Assembly (NCBI RefSeq): GCF_022557175.1
Contig: NZ_CP092915.1
Location: forward strand, 6,324,001 to 6,388,000
Reading direction: 5' to 3'
DNA: 64,000 nt
Source of the DNA: Mycolicibacterium sp. YH-1
Lineage (GTDB): Bacteria > Actinomycetota > Actinomycetes > Mycobacteriales > Mycobacteriaceae
Below are positions 33,476 to 43,427 of this stretch, one piece after another. Position 1 is the stretch's first letter. Each line of letters starts with the position of its first letter. Position numbers and translations under genes: made by a program. The notes under the pieces were generated by a model that was not told where the DNA came from, searched no databases, and saw only the letters and a list, made by a program, of their open reading frames with translations.

Positions 33476-34428
33476 GAAATGGCCTCTTCGGCATCGATTT
33501 CGGGTAGGTGGCCAGGATCGATCACGGCACCGGGATGTGACACCACCGCTGCGGCGAGACGCGCTGCGATGCCGGCAGCCTCCGCTGGGCCCGCGCCACG
33601 GATACGGCCGAACAGGTACCCGGCGTTGAAAGAATCCCCCGCCGCGGTGGTGTCCACCGCGTGACCCGACCCGGAGATCGGAAGGTGGCGACGCTGCCCC
33701 CCGGAGCTGACGAGACAACCCTGCGGGCCGAGCTTGACCACCACTTCGGGCACGCCGAGTTGATGTAGGCGGTTCGCGGTGGCCTGTTCGTCGAGGTCTC
33801 CGAACAGATCACGATCATCGACGGCGGTCGGCAACGCCACATCGGTGCGCCGGAGGAACTCCGTGGTCACGGTCCGAGCGGTCTCGGTGTCCCGCCACAA
33901 CGCGGGTCTGTAGTTGCTGTCGAACACCACCCGAACTCCGCGCTCGCGTACCGCATCGAGGGCCTGCAGAAGTACCACTCGGGCGTCGGGAGTGAGGATA
34001 GCCACGCTGATTCCTGACAAGTAGACCCAGTCGGCGTCGTGAATCGCCTCGACAGCTGCCGCCGTGGCTGCTGCCCCGGTGAACAGTTGCCGTGCCGCGG
34101 AATCACCCCGGTAGTAGGTGAATATGCGCTCCCCATCGGCGGTGTTGTCGATCAGGTAGAGACCGACCTTGCCGCCCAGACGTACCTGAACTGTTCGCGT
34201 CGAGACACGCTTCTGCTTGAGCCACAACACCATCCGCTGACTGTGCAGGTCGTCACCGACTGAGGTGAGGTAGCTGACGTCGATACCGCGGGGCGCGCCG
34301 TAATGGCTCAGGTAGATCGCGACGTTGGCGGTGTCCCCACCGAAGCTCACGGTCGCCGCGGCCGCGTCGCGGAAACGCACCTCGATCATGCACTCACCGA
34401 CGCTGAGAACCCGCACTGGCGTGGTCAC
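33472..34428 (-). CDS. kdgK: PfkB-family sugar-acid kinase (2-keto-3-deoxygluconate kinase)
   Basis: A 318-residue ribokinase-family enzyme. The N-terminal GECMIEVRF and SFGGDTANVAIYLSHYG segments are typical of KDG kinases, and the C-terminal catalytic motif is DTTAAGDSFNAGYLFG. The anion-hole and base Asp are intact. Between a mannonate dehydratase and a KDPG aldolase, KDG is the natural substrate. Overlaps both neighbours by four bases. Confidence 0.9.
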   Translation of the reverse strand: MTTPVRVLSVGECMIEVRFRDAAAATVSFGGDTANVAIYLSHYGAPRGIDVSYLTSVGDDLHSQRMVLWLKQKRVSTRTVQVRLGGKVGLYLIDNTADGERIFTYYRGDSAARQLFTGAAATAAAVEAIHDADWVYLSGISVAILTPDARVVLLQALDAVRERGVRVVFDSNYRPALWRDTETARTVTTEFLRRTDVALPTAVDDRDLFGDLDEQATANRLHQLGVPEVVVKLGPQGCLVSSGGQRRHLPISGSGHAVDTTAAGDSFNAGYLFGRIRGAGPAEAAGIAARLAAAVVSHPGAVIDPGHLPEIDAEEAIS

Positions 34429-35882
34429 CGGCTGCCGACCATCGCTTGGGCGACCACTTCGGCGCGGAACTGCCGGTCAGCGGTCAACGCCGACGGCGCG
34501 GCCACATTCAACAGATCTCCGGCGATGTCTGCGATCACGTCGGAGTGCACGGCCCGGTGCGCAACATGCAACAACTGCTCGGCGCGCGGATCCGACAACC
34601 GTTGGGGGTCATTACCTGCGCACCACAGCACCCACCTCACCCAGTCGGCCCACACAGCTGCGACGCGAGTCGCCGGCCGGCCACCGGCGATCAGGGCGAG
34701 CGCCGTGGGCGCGAGTCGCTGCTGCAATTTCTGGGTGCCGTCGGCAGCCAGTTTGTCCAACGAGTAGTGCAGTTTGGGGTTGACGAACCGCTGTAGCACC
34801 GTGCGCGCGTAACTCGCCACATCGGTAGGCACCGGTGGCAGGGCCGGCAACACCTCACCGGTCAACAGATCCGAGACGAAACTACTGATGGCTGGGTCGG
34901 TGAGCGCAGCACGGACATCGCCGTGACCGGCCAACAATCCCCGATATGCGCAGGCGCTGTGGGCGCCGTTGAGCACCCTCAGTTTGAGATCCTCGAACGG
35001 CGCAACGTCATCGACGACGATGGCCCCGACCTCCTCCCACGGTGGACGAGGCCCCCGGAAGTCATCCTGGATCACCCACTGCAGAAACGGCTCGGTAAGC
35101 ACAGCAGCCTGATCATCGATCCCGGCAAGCTGCGCAACGTGTCGGCGGGCCTCCTCGTCCGGATCAGGAACAATGCGGTCGACAACCGTCGATGGGAAGC
35201 TGACGTGATCATCGATCCAGCTACGCGATCCACCCGCAGCCAACGTCGGATGGGTGTCAACAAAATCACCCACCAGCCGAGCCAGTACCTCCCCGTTTCC
35301 GCGCAGGTTGTCACAGGAGATCACCGCGATGGGCCCGCTCCCGGCACGGGCCCGTTCGGCCAGCGCTCCCGCGACCAGGCCCACCACCGACCGTCCGGGT
35401 TGCGGATCGTCGAGATCGGCTGCAATGGCTGGATCGGTGAGGTCGAGGTTGCCATCGCGGTCGCGAGGGTAGGCCTTCTCGGTGACGGTCAGGGTCAGCA
35501 CCCCGACCTCGGGCCGGGCCACGTCAGTGCGGAATGCGGCCGCATCGATTCCGGCGCAGCGCGCAAACCGGATGGCGCCGAGCACGGAGACCGACTCGCT
35601 GTTGGCGTCCGCGGCAGTCACGGTGTAGAGCCCGTCCTGATCGGCCAGAATCCTCGGCAGCGTCGTGTTGCGCCATGTGTACGCGCTGATCGCCCACCGG
35701 GGGTCCAGGTTCAGGGCTGCGTCGGCACACCAGGCCTGGTGGGCGCGGTGAAATCCGCCCAGGCCCAGGTGAACCTGTCCGACCGTGACCCCACCGAGGT
35801 CATAGCCGGGCGGGGTCACGGTCGCAGGCAGATCAGCCAGTGCGCCCGCTGACAGTCGCCTGGGGGGGTACGCCATCACCAT
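34425..35882 (-). CDS. uxuB: Mannitol-dehydrogenase-family oxidoreductase (fructuronate/mannonate type)
   Basis: A 485-residue polyol/uronate dehydrogenase of the mannitol dehydrogenase family. Visible are the N-terminal [21 protein letters not shown]ossmann segment, [14 protein letters not shown], and the catalytic Lys region [15 protein letters not shown]. Here it most likely interconverts D-fructuronate and D-mannonate with NAD(H). No uronate isomerase gene is present in the cluster. The start is ATG at 35882 or the second ATG at 35876, which overlaps the stop of the dehydratase gene. Confidence 0.88.
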   Translation of the reverse strand: MVMAYPPRRLSAGALADLPATVTPPGYDLGGVTVGQVHLGLGGFHRAHQAWCADAALNLDPRWAISAYTWRNTTLPRILADQDGLYTVTAADANSESVSVLGAIRFARCAGIDAAAFRTDVARPEVGVLTLTVTEKAYPRDRDGNLDLTDPAIAADLDDPQPGRSVVGLVAGALAERARAGSGPIAVISCDNLRGNGEVLARLVGDFVDTHPTLAAGGSRSWIDDHVSFPSTVVDRIVPDPDEEARRHVAQLAGIDDQAAVLTEPFLQWVIQDDFRGPRPPWEEVGAIVVDDVAPFEDLKLRVLNGAHSACAYRGLLAGHGDVRAALTDPAISSFVSDLLTGEVLPALPPVPTDVASYARTVLQRFVNPKLHYSLDKLAADGTQKLQQRLAPTALALIAGGRPATRVAAVWADWVRWVLWCAGNDPQRLSDPRAEQLLHVAHRAVHSDVIADIAGDLLNVAAPSALTADRQFRAEVVAQAMVGSR

Positions 35883-37084
35883 GGATGGATGCTTCCGTCG
35901 AGCAACCGGTTGACTGGCAGGTACGCCCGTTCGTAGGGGTACTCCGCGGCCAGAGTCTCGTCGATGTCCACGCCCAGTCCCGGTGCCGATCCAGGATGCA
36001 GGTAACCGTCGGCGAAGGTGTACGCGTGCGGGAACACCTCGTCGGTTTCCGGGGTGTGGCGCATGTACTCCTGGATTCCGAAGTTCGGGATGGTGATATC
36101 GACGGCCAACGCCGCCGCCATCGCCACCGGGGACAGGTCGGTTGCTCCGTGGAAACCCGTCTTGACGCCGTACACCTCGGCGAAAGCGGCCAGCTTGCGC
36201 GCTCCGGTGATCCCGCCGCAGCGCACCGGCGGTGTACGGATGTAGTCGATCAACTGTTCGCTGATCAATGTGGTCGCGTCGTGGACGCTGTTGAAGATCT
36301 CGCCGACCGCCAGGGGTGTGGTGGTGTGCGCGCGTAGGTGCCGGAACGCTTGTTGATTTTCAGCCGGCGTGGCGTCTTCGAGCCAGAACATCCGAGCGTC
36401 TTCAAGTCGCCTGCCCAACCACGCCGCTTGAATCGGAGTCATCCGGTGGTGTCCGTCGTGCAGGAGGTGGATCTCGGGTCCCACCTCGGCGCGCACCCGC
36501 TTGAACAGTTCGGGTACCACTTCCAGATATCTCTCGGTCGACCAGGATTCTTCCTTGGGCCACCCTTTGGCCGCGGGCTCGTAGAACAGCTCGCCGCGGC
36601 CCACGCCGTAGACGCCGGAAAGGCCGGGCACTCCGGTCTGAGCTCGCACTGCGCGGTAACCCATGTCGACGTAACGCTTCACAGCAGCAACGGTGTCGTC
36701 GATGTCGCTGCCGTTGGCGTGGCCGTAGACCATGACGCCGGTGCGGCTGGCACCACCGAGCAACTCGTGGACCGGAACGCCCAGCGACTTACCGCGAATG
36801 TCCCACAGCGCCATGTCCACTGCCGCGATCGCGGACATGGTGACCGGTCCGCGACGCCAGTAGGCGCCTTGGTAGAGGTACTGATAGATGTCCTCGATCT
36901 GACGGGGGTCGCGTCCGATCAACAGCGGAGCGATGTGGTCGCTGAGATAACTGGCGACGGCCAATTCCCGACCGTTCAGCGTGGCGTCCCCAACACCCGA
37001 GGTTCCGTCGTCGGTGACGACTTTGAGGGTGACGAAGTTGCGTCCCGGACTGCTCACGATCACCCGGGCATCAGTGATCTTCAT
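35876..37084 (-). CDS. manD: D-mannonate dehydratase, enolase superfamily (ManD)
   Basis: A 402-residue enolase-superfamily dehydratase converting D-mannonate to 2-keto-3-deoxygluconate. The ManD pattern is intact: Arg and Tyr in [16 protein letters not shown], the DxH pair in [11 protein letters not shown], metal Glu residues in [11 protein letters not shown] and LAVGEIFNS, and the conserved [14 protein letters not shown] and [11 protein letters not shown] segments. These are the residues that set true mannonate dehydratases apart from inactive RspA relatives, from family knowledge. Coupled to the M24 fusion gene upstream by ATGA. Confidence 0.92.
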   Translation of the reverse strand: MKITDARVIVSSPGRNFVTLKVVTDDGTSGVGDATLNGRELAVASYLSDHIAPLLIGRDPRQIEDIYQYLYQGAYWRRGPVTMSAIAAVDMALWDIRGKSLGVPVHELLGGASRTGVMVYGHANGSDIDDTVAAVKRYVDMGYRAVRAQTGVPGLSGVYGVGRGELFYEPAAKGWPKEESWSTERYLEVVPELFKRVRAEVGPEIHLLHDGHHRMTPIQAAWLGRRLEDARMFWLEDATPAENQQAFRHLRAHTTTPLAVGEIFNSVHDATTLISEQLIDYIRTPPVRCGGITGARKLAAFAEVYGVKTGFHGATDLSPVAMAAALAVDITIPNFGIQEYMRHTPETDEVFPHAYTFADGYLHPGSAPGLGVDIDETLAAEYPYERAYLPVNRLLDGSIHPW

Positions 37085-38991
37085 CGCCGGGACCCACTCA
37101 CACTGACGGCGTGCGGGACGCTCTGCAGCGTCGTCGCACCGTCTGCGGACCCGACGACGAGGTCATCTTCGTTGCGCACGCCGCCCACCCCGGGGACGTA
37201 GACGCCAGGTTCGATGGCGATGACGTTGCCCTCTTCCAGCACATGCGTGGAACCTGGCTTCAGCAGCGGATACTGCTCGTGGAAGGCGATTCCCACTCCA
37301 TGCCCGGTTTGGTGTGGATAGGCCTCCCCCATCCCGGCGGCATCGATGGCCCGGCGGGCGGCGTCATCGACCTCGGCGCCGGTCGCGCCCGGAACAGCTG
37401 CTCTGGCCGCCGCCACAAACGCCGTCTCGGCGGTTTCGGCGATCTCGCGCTGCTGGTCGGTGGGATCACCGAGCACGAACACCCGGGAGAGGTCCTGCCA
37501 GTACCCGTCGGCGACAACCGCCAGCTCCATCAGGATCCACTCGCCGTCGCGCATCCGCCGAGTCGAGGAGAACTCGTAGTCCAGGTGGCATTGCGAGGTC
37601 TGTGGCCCACTCATCACAAACGCATAGCCGCGGACTCGGGAAGCCCCCAGGTGTCCGACGCCCTGGGTTTCGATGGCGCGCTCGACCTCGGTCGCCAGAT
37701 CGATATCGCGGACACCGTCGCGCAGCCCGTCGCGGAACGTCTGCAGCCCGATGTCGGCGATCGCCGCGGTACGCCGCAACGCGGCCAGCTCGGCCGTGGT
37801 CTTGGCAGCGCGCGACCGGCACAACGCCGCGTCGAAGAACACCGTCTCGGCGTCCAGCGCACTGGCCACCACGGGCCGGATGATTTCGTGGCGCCCGGAC
37901 ACCTCATGGGCCATGTGTGGGGGTACCTGGGCACGGAACGGCCCCTCCACACCAATTCGGCGACCGCTGATCACCCCGGTGTCGCGCAGCCGGCGAAGCT
38001 GCGAGGCCACAGTGTCCGCCAGCGAAGGGTCCCCGATACGGCCGGCTTGATACATGTGCAGGTTGGCCCATCCGCTACGCGCCGCCCAGAACTCCTCGCC
38101 GGCAGGCACCAGCAGATGCGGTTCCCCGCAGCGTGGCACCACGGCTACACAGGTGCCGTTCATCGGCCAGTACCCACTGACCGAGACGACGTTCTCCGCG
38201 CTCAACATCACCGCGCCGTCGAGGTTGTTTTCGACCAAGGTCTGTTGGAACTTCGCCAATCGGTCGGCGTCGAAGGTGACACTGGTACCGATCGAGTCGA
38301 GCAGTTCCCCCAATTTTGCATCCGCGGGCACCGCTACGACATCGCCATAGCCGTAGACCTGCAGGTCGGCCAGGAACGCGCCGATCACATCGGTGTCGAG
38401 TTCGGCGGCCCGGTCCCCGAGCCTGGCATAGCCGACGCGGCCGACCAGGCTGTCAGTGGAACGTTGCGCGTCCTCACCACCGGTGAGCATCGCACTCAAA
38501 TCCGTTTCTGCGGCGACATTTCCACGGTTGACGGCGGCGAGCACCTCCCGCAGATCTGCCGTGCTGGTCAGCCCGGACTCAGTCTCTCCTGATCGCGCAA
38601 CCCGGACAACCAAAGAGAGGCCGGGAGCCTCACACTGCTCGGCGAGCTGACGCAGCATCGTCACAAACCAAGCTCGGGCCTCCGCGTCAGCACCGCCTGC
38701 TGCGCGGCGCTGGGTAAGCAGCAGGCGACGGCACGACGTTGCATTCGCCGCACTCAGCAGGTTCGGCAAGTCGGCGCGGGGATCATGATCGGCATCGACG
38801 ACGCCCAGATCGATCGCCGCGACGTTCACGCCACTCGAACGCGCACCCGTCAGTACCGACAGATTGCGGGGATCGATGGATTTCCAGCGTAATTCGACTG
38901 CGTCGAGGCCGTGTTGCTTCGCGCGGTCAATCAGGGTGTCCGCGTCGTCACCATTGGTGGCTGCGGCGGCGTATCGAGTCAGCGTGTTCAC
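37081..38991 (-). CDS. Fusion of sugar-isomerase-like TIM domain and M24 peptidase domain
   Basis: A 636-residue protein of unusual build. Residues 1-235 resemble a xylose-isomerase/AP-endonuclease-2-like TIM barrel ([59 protein letters not shown]), but the usual metal-binding Glu/His/Asp residues look degraded. Residues 238-390 form a creatinase N-terminal domain and 395-632 an M24 pita-bread domain with metal-ligand candidates Glu489 (where Asp is normal), Asp500, His564, Glu594 and Glu608. GTG at 38991 is chosen because GAAGGA precedes it. In this operon it may cleave an amide or C-N bond in a sugar-acid conjugate; the function is unknown. Confidence 0.75.
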   Translation of the reverse strand: MNTLTRYAAAATNGDDADTLIDRAKQHGLDAVELRWKSIDPRNLSVLTGARSSGVNVAAIDLGVVDADHDPRADLPNLLSAANATSCRRLLLTQRRAAGGADAEARAWFVTMLRQLAEQCEAPGLSLVVRVARSGETESGLTSTADLREVLAAVNRGNVAAETDLSAMLTGGEDAQRSTDSLVGRVGYARLGDRAAELDTDVIGAFLADLQVYGYGDVVAVPADAKLGELLDSIGTSVTFDADRLAKFQQTLVENNLDGAVMLSAENVVSVSGYWPMNGTCVAVVPRCGEPHLLVPAGEEFWAARSGWANLHMYQAGRIGDPSLADTVASQLRRLRDTGVISGRRIGVEGPFRAQVPPHMAHEVSGRHEIIRPVVASALDAETVFFDAALCRSRAAKTTAELAALRRTAAIADIGLQTFRDGLRDGVRDIDLATEVERAIETQGVGHLGASRVRGYAFVMSGPQTSQCHLDYEFSSTRRMRDGEWILMELAVVADGYWQDLSRVFVLGDPTDQQREIAETAETAFVAAARAAVPGATGAEVDDAARRAIDAAGMGEAYPHQTGHGVGIAFHEQYPLLKPGSTHVLEEGNVIAIEPGVYVPGVGGVRNEDDLVVGSADGATTLQSVPHAVSVSGSRR

Positions 38992-39029
38992 TGGTGGGTC
39001 CTTCGGTTGGCTGGGTGTTGAAGAATGGG

Positions 39030-40379
39030 TCAGCGGGTCTGCGGAAGTTCGGCGAACACCGTATTGAGCTTCTCGAGGGCCTCCGCGATATCGGCTTCGG
39101 TGTGAGCAGACGTGATGCCATAGTGCATCGGTGCCGCTTTCGTTCCGAAATCGTGGAAGTGCAGACCCTGTCGGACACATCCGCGCAGGAAGCGGTTGTT
39201 CTGTTCGGCGTCGAACTTCGCGGCGGTGCGGTAATCGGTTGCCGTCTCCGTCATCCCGAAATACATGCCGAAGCGTGCACCCAGCCCTTGTATGTGTCCG
39301 GTTATGCCGTAGCTGGCGAACAGGTTGTCGAACCCTTGGTAGAGCTTGTCGGCCACAGCCCGAATTCTGGGGTAGAAATCTGGTTGCGACATCTGCTCCA
39401 CTGCCGCCGATGCCGCCAAAACCGCGCAGAGTTGCCCGGTGTACGTCCCGCTCACAACGGTCTTGCCGACCGGATTGAGCGCTGACATCACCTCCTCGGT
39501 ACCGGTGATAGCCGCCAGTGGCCATCCTCCGGCAAGCGCCTTGGCCCAGCAAGCCAAATCGGGTGTGACACCGAAATATTCAGCCCCCCCGCCCAGTGTC
39601 ATCCGGAATCCGCTGAGCACCTCGTCGAAGATCAGGACCACGCCACGTTTGCGGGTTTCCTCTCGTACCTGAATCAGCCAGTCTTTGTCGGCAGGAACAC
39701 AGCCCAGGTTGTAGGAGACCGGTTCGAGGATGATCGCCGCTACTTCGCCGTCGTATCGATCCAACGCCGCGCGCAACGCGTCGATATCGTTGAAGGGCAC
39801 CGTGATCATCAGATCATTGACCGAGGAGGGGATGCCCGCACTGTCGGGGAACGCCGGGACCACCTGTTCATAGGGCCGGTCCGGAGTGTGCGCATTGAAC
39901 AGTACGTAGTCGTGCATGCCGTGGAAGTGGCCGTCGAACTTGATGATCTTCTCGCGGCCGGTGGCCGCGCGTGCTACTCGCAAGGCCGCCATCGTTGCTT
40001 CGGTGCCGGTGTTGGTGAACCTCAGCCGCTCGGCTCCGGGCAGGATTTCGATCAGCCGCTCTGCCAGGGCCACGTGATGCTCGGTCTCCTGGGTGCACAG
40101 TGTGCCCATCTTCAGCCCCTGCTGCACCGCGGCATTGATCGCGGGGTTGTTGAACCCCAACATACTTGCCCCGTTGGAGGAGCTGAAATCGATGTACTCG
40201 TTGCCGTCGATATCGGTGAGGCGGCAGCCGTCGGCCTTGGCGAAGTAGTAGGGCCGCCCCAATACCGGGTTGTAGCGTCCGGCGGCAGTGACCCCACCGA
40301 TGAGGACCTGCTTCCCGCGCTCGAAGAGCGCGTCGGAGCGCGGAGCGGTGACCAGGGGTGCGTCGTGGGTTTGAGTCAT
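39030..40379 (-). CDS. Glutamate-1-semialdehyde-aminomutase-like class III aminotransferase
   Basis: A 449-residue PLP enzyme of the GSA-aminomutase branch. Visible are IDGNEYIDFSSSNGASMLGFNNPAI, FTNTGTEATMAALRVARAATGREKIIKFDGHFHG, the PLP Asp in LIFDEVLSGFR and the Schiff-base Lys in DLACWAKALAGGWPLAA. It lacks haem-pathway neighbours and is the first gene of the sugar-acid operon, with a strong AAGGAGAG site. It is therefore more likely an aminotransferase or aminomutase acting on the imported compound than HemL. Substrate unknown. Confidence 0.85.
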   Translation of the reverse strand: MTQTHDAPLVTAPRSDALFERGKQVLIGGVTAAGRYNPVLGRPYYFAKADGCRLTDIDGNEYIDFSSSNGASMLGFNNPAINAAVQQGLKMGTLCTQETEHHVALAERLIEILPGAERLRFTNTGTEATMAALRVARAATGREKIIKFDGHFHGMHDYVLFNAHTPDRPYEQVVPAFPDSAGIPSSVNDLMITVPFNDIDALRAALDRYDGEVAAIILEPVSYNLGCVPADKDWLIQVREETRKRGVVLIFDEVLSGFRMTLGGGAEYFGVTPDLACWAKALAGGWPLAAITGTEEVMSALNPVGKTVVSGTYTGQLCAVLAASAAVEQMSQPDFYPRIRAVADKLYQGFDNLFASYGITGHIQGLGARFGMYFGMTETATDYRTAAKFDAEQNNRFLRGCVRQGLHFHDFGTKAAPMHYGITSAHTEADIAEALEKLNTVFAELPQTR

Positions 40380-40412
40380 GGAACTCTCCTTCTCGCACTT
40401 CGCTTTACATGA

Positions 40413-40443
40413 AGGTCCGTATAACGAAATGCTGGTATCGAAA
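40413..40443 (-). promoter_or_regulatory. Shared 31-bp upstream element, copy 1
   Basis: Lies 34 bp before the aminotransferase ATG. It matches the element at 43397-43427 at 21 of 31 positions without gaps, with the conserved blocks AGGTCCG, AAT, GGT and TCGA (plus-strand reading). GGT-n-n-CG-like half sites recur 20 bp apart. It is probably the operator of an IclR protein encoded at the end of the cluster. The rest of the 177-bp gap shows no gene. Confidence 0.6.
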
Positions 40444-40556
40444 TTCTTCTAGCGGAAGGCGCAACAACACCGCCGTAGTCGGACCAGGTGCACTGACGTC
40501 CTGATGGCTACGACTAAAACTGTTGCGGTAGAGACTGTTTGCTTCTTGGTCCCGCT

Positions 40557-41525
40557 CTAGCACTCGGTCTTGTAGATGAACCTCTGGGCCTCAGGGGTGT
40601 CGACATTGGCCGTGTCGAGAACCATCACCGGCGTGGTGGTGTCGCTGGGTACGTCCTTGCCGGCGATCGCATCGACAGCGACCTGCACGCCGTCAGCACC
40701 GATCTGATACGGACTCTGCGCAACCAGCGCTACCACCGCACCGTTCTTGAGTTGTTCGATCTGTTGGGGACCAGCATCGAATCCGATGAGTTTCACCCGT
40801 TCGGCGGCGTTGTTGTTGCGCAGCGCGGTAGCGGCACCCTGTGACGACGGGCTGTTGACCGAGAAGATCCCGTTGATGCCGGGATCAGCCGACAGCGACG
40901 ACGACACTATCGACGCTGCGGTGGTGGCGTCCTCTTTGGTGTATTGCACACCGGCGAACTCCAGTCCCGGATAGGCTTTCAATCCTTCCTGCAGGCCTTC
41001 GACGCGGGAATCATTGGTGCTGATACCGGGGGCCGAGCTGAGGGCGAGGATCTTGCCCTTACCTCCGAGGATCTCGTTGAACTTGTCGGCGGCAGCTTCG
41101 CCTGCCGCGAAGTTGTCTGTGGTGATGTGTGAGGTGCTGATCGTGGTGTCGTCCAATGCCGTATCGACTTCGATCACCTTGGCCCCACGAGAGATCAGGT
41201 TGTTGATGGGTGCGCGCATCGCTACCGCGTCGGTGGGTGCGATGAGTACTGCAGCTGGGTTCTTGGCGGCCACCGCGTTGACGAGCGGAGTCTGCTGGCT
41301 GGCGTCGAATTGATCCGGTGCCGTGACCTCCAGATCTACCCCTAGCTTGGCGGCCTGTTCCTTCGCGCCACATTCCATGGCGACATAGAACGGATTTCCC
41401 TTCACCCCCTGCACCAAGGTGATGGTGTCGCCACTGGGCTGCTGTCCCGAACATGCCGTGGCAGCCAGCGCCACCGCGACACTCAACCCAAGCTTCACCA
41501 CGTTGCTGGAGTTCTGGATGATCAT
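40557..41525 (-). CDS. Sugar ABC transporter substrate-binding lipoprotein (RbsB-like)
   Basis: A 322-residue periplasmic-binding-protein fold of the ribose/galactose type (Peripla_BP_4). The signal peptide (VVKLGLSVAVALAATAC) ends in a lipobox, then TITLVQGVKGNPFYVAMECGAKEQAAKLG starts the first lobe. AVLIAPTDAVAMRAPINNLISRGAKVIEVDT and GVQYTKEDATTAASIVSSSLSADPGINGIFSVN follow. AGGAGA precedes the ATG. It delivers the cluster's substrate, probably a sugar acid or conjugate, to the permease. Confidence 0.93.
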   Translation of the reverse strand: MIIQNSSNVVKLGLSVAVALAATACSGQQPSGDTITLVQGVKGNPFYVAMECGAKEQAAKLGVDLEVTAPDQFDASQQTPLVNAVAAKNPAAVLIAPTDAVAMRAPINNLISRGAKVIEVDTALDDTTISTSHITTDNFAAGEAAADKFNEILGGKGKILALSSAPGISTNDSRVEGLQEGLKAYPGLEFAGVQYTKEDATTAASIVSSSLSADPGINGIFSVNSPSSQGAATALRNNNAAERVKLIGFDAGPQQIEQLKNGAVVALVAQSPYQIGADGVQVAVDAIAGKDVPSDTTTPVMVLDTANVDTPEAQRFIYKTEC

Positions 41526-41560
41526 TGCTGTCTCCTGTATTGGAAGTCTGAAACGGACTG

Positions 41561-42604
41561 TTATCGCGAGTTTTTGGCGCGGCGTCTGAGATCGAAATAC
41601 ACGGCGATGACAAGCACCGCGCCCACCGCCACGGTCTGCCAGAACGGTTGCACTCCGGCAATGACGAACCCGTTCTGCAGCACCGCCGGGATGAACACGC
41701 CTATGACGGTGCCCAGGATCGAGCCGACTCCGCCGAACGGGCTGGTACCGCCGATGACGGTGGCGGCGATCGCATTGAGGTTATCGGTGGTGTGGCCCGC
41801 GATCGTGGTGGTGGCGAACCGGGCAACGTTGATGAAACCAGCCAGTCCGGCCAGCAACCCTGCCCCGCCGTACACCTTGAGCAGGTGACCACCAACACTG
41901 ATGCCGGCACGCCGAGCGCCCTCCTCGTTGGAGCCGATGGCGTAGGTATAGCGGCCCATCCGGGTGAAGCGCAGAATCAAGCCGGCGATGATCACCACCA
42001 CAGCCGCGATCAGGACGATCCAGGGAATTCCGAACAGCGTCGCATTGCCGATCGTGTCGTTGAGCAGAGTCGGCACCTCCCGCACATCCACACCGTTGGT
42101 CAGCAACTGCGCAGCTCCGAGGGCCATACCCAATGTGCCCAATGTGGCGATAAGCGGTGGGATGTTGCCGTACGCGATCATCACGCCGTTCAGTAGTCCC
42201 CACACCAGTCCGCCGAGCAGTGCGACGACAAAGCCGACCAGAATTGCCGTGAACCCCGCCTCAGCACCGCCCATTGCGAGCATGACCTGCGAGCTGACGA
42301 CGCTGGAAAAAATCAGAACCGAACCCACCGACAAATCGATACCACCGGTGATCATCACGTAGGTCTGACCACACGCGAGGATCAGCAAGCTCGCGGCGTC
42401 CAGTGTGATGTTGCGGGCGTTGTCGGGGGTGGCGAACCCATACGGGCGAACGATCGAGAACGCCACAATGATGAGCAATAAGGCTGTCAGGATCCAGAAA
42501 GTGTTCGCGCCGGTGACTGCGCGTAGCCACCCTCTCGCGCTTGCCGGGGCCGCTTCCGCCGAGTGACCGTTCGGCGGTGCATCTGACTTGCTGTCGATCG
42601 TCAT
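41561..42604 (-). CDS. Sugar ABC transporter permease (RbsC-like)
   Basis: A 347-residue BPD_transp_2-family permease with about ten hydrophobic segments. It contains LILACGQTYVMITGGIDLSVGSVLIFSS, the signature segment of RbsC-type permeases, and FATTTIAGHTTDNLNAIAATVIGGTSPFGGVGSILGT. Its ATG overlaps the ATPase stop (ATGA). Confidence 0.94.
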   Translation of the reverse strand: MTIDSKSDAPPNGHSAEAAPASARGWLRAVTGANTFWILTALLLIIVAFSIVRPYGFATPDNARNITLDAASLLILACGQTYVMITGGIDLSVGSVLIFSSVVSSQVMLAMGGAEAGFTAILVGFVVALLGGLVWGLLNGVMIAYGNIPPLIATLGTLGMALGAAQLLTNGVDVREVPTLLNDTIGNATLFGIPWIVLIAAVVVIIAGLILRFTRMGRYTYAIGSNEEGARRAGISVGGHLLKVYGGAGLLAGLAGFINVARFATTTIAGHTTDNLNAIAATVIGGTSPFGGVGSILGTVIGVFIPAVLQNGFVIAGVQPFWQTVAVGAVLVIAVYFDLRRRAKNSR

Positions 42605-43380
42605 CGGACTTCCTTCTCCGCCGGTGCATCTTCAAGCGCACCGGTCATAGCACCGACCAGTTCCTCGGTGGTGGTCTCCGCACCGTTGTAGGTGCGCACA
42701 TTTCGGCCAAGACGCAGCACGTGGATGCGGTCGGCCACGGCCAACACATCGGGCATGCTGTGACTGATCAACACCACGCCCAGACCTTGGTCTTTGATGC
42801 GACGCAGGAGTTCGAGCACCCGGGCGGTCTGCACCACGCCCAGCGCTGCAGTTGGTTCGTCGAAGAACACCACCTTGCGACCCCACAGCGATGCCCTGGC
42901 AGCGGCCACACTTTGACGCTGCCCTCCCGACAACGACGCCAACGGCGCCGCACTGTCTTTCAAGTTCACGCCCAGCCGCATCAGTTCGGCGTCCGCGCTG
43001 GCCTTCATCGCTTTGTTGTCAAGGACGCCAAACCATCCCAGCGGACCTTTGCGGACGATTTCCCGACCGAGGTACAGGCAACTGGCGGCGTCCAGGTCCA
43101 GCGGCAATGCCAGATCCTGGTAGACGGTGTACACCCCGGCGCCCTGAGCATCTTGAGGCGAATGAAAGTCCATCACTTTCCCGTCAATGCGGATTTCACC
43201 CTCGTCTGGTCGGTGCACTCCAGACAGCGTCTTCACCAACGTGCTCTTACCGGCGCCGTTATCCCCGATCAGAGCCACGATCTCGCCGGCGTACACATCA
43301 AAATCGGCGCCGCGCAAGGCCTGCACCCCGCCAAAGTGTTTTACGAGGCCACGCGCCTCTAGGGTCGGCGATGTCGCCAT
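42601..43380 (-). CDS. Sugar ABC transporter ATPase (single-domain RbsA-like)
   Basis: A 259-residue ATPase with Walker A GDNGAGKSTLVKTL, signature LSGGQRQSVA, Walker B KVVFFDEPTAALG and switch His in VVLISHSMPDV. It has one nucleotide-binding domain, unlike the double-length RbsA of enterics, so it should work as a homodimer. GAGGAAGAGG precedes the ATG. It is the first gene of the transporter operon. Confidence 0.93.
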   Translation of the reverse strand: MATSPTLEARGLVKHFGGVQALRGADFDVYAGEIVALIGDNGAGKSTLVKTLSGVHRPDEGEIRIDGKVMDFHSPQDAQGAGVYTVYQDLALPLDLDAASCLYLGREIVRKGPLGWFGVLDNKAMKASADAELMRLGVNLKDSAAPLASLSGGQRQSVAAARASLWGRKVVFFDEPTAALGVVQTARVLELLRRIKDQGLGVVLISHSMPDVLAVADRIHVLRLGRNVRTYNGAETTTEELVGAMTGALEDAPAEKEVR

Positions 43381-43396
43381 CAGGCCTCTTCCTCAT

Positions 43397-43427
43397 AGGT
43401 CCGATATATGGAATTCCGGTCTCGATA
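43397..43427 (-). promoter_or_regulatory. Shared 31-bp upstream element, copy 2
   Basis: Lies 17 bp before the transporter ATPase ATG and matches copy 1 at 21 of 31 positions. It includes a GGAATTCC palindrome and TCC-N7-GGA. Co-regulation of the importer and the catabolic operon follows if the element is real. Confidence 0.6.

Noticed and set aside
37084..39552. Extended N-terminus of 187 residues for the M24 fusion protein
   Set aside because: The extension is antisense-like Arg/Gly-rich sequence inside the aminotransferase gene; GTG at 38991 with GAAGGA is the credible start.
39030..40379. HemL (haem biosynthesis) as the function of the aminotransferase
   Set aside because: It has the aminomutase fold but sits in a sugar-acid operon with no haem genes, so the family name is kept and the pathway is not.
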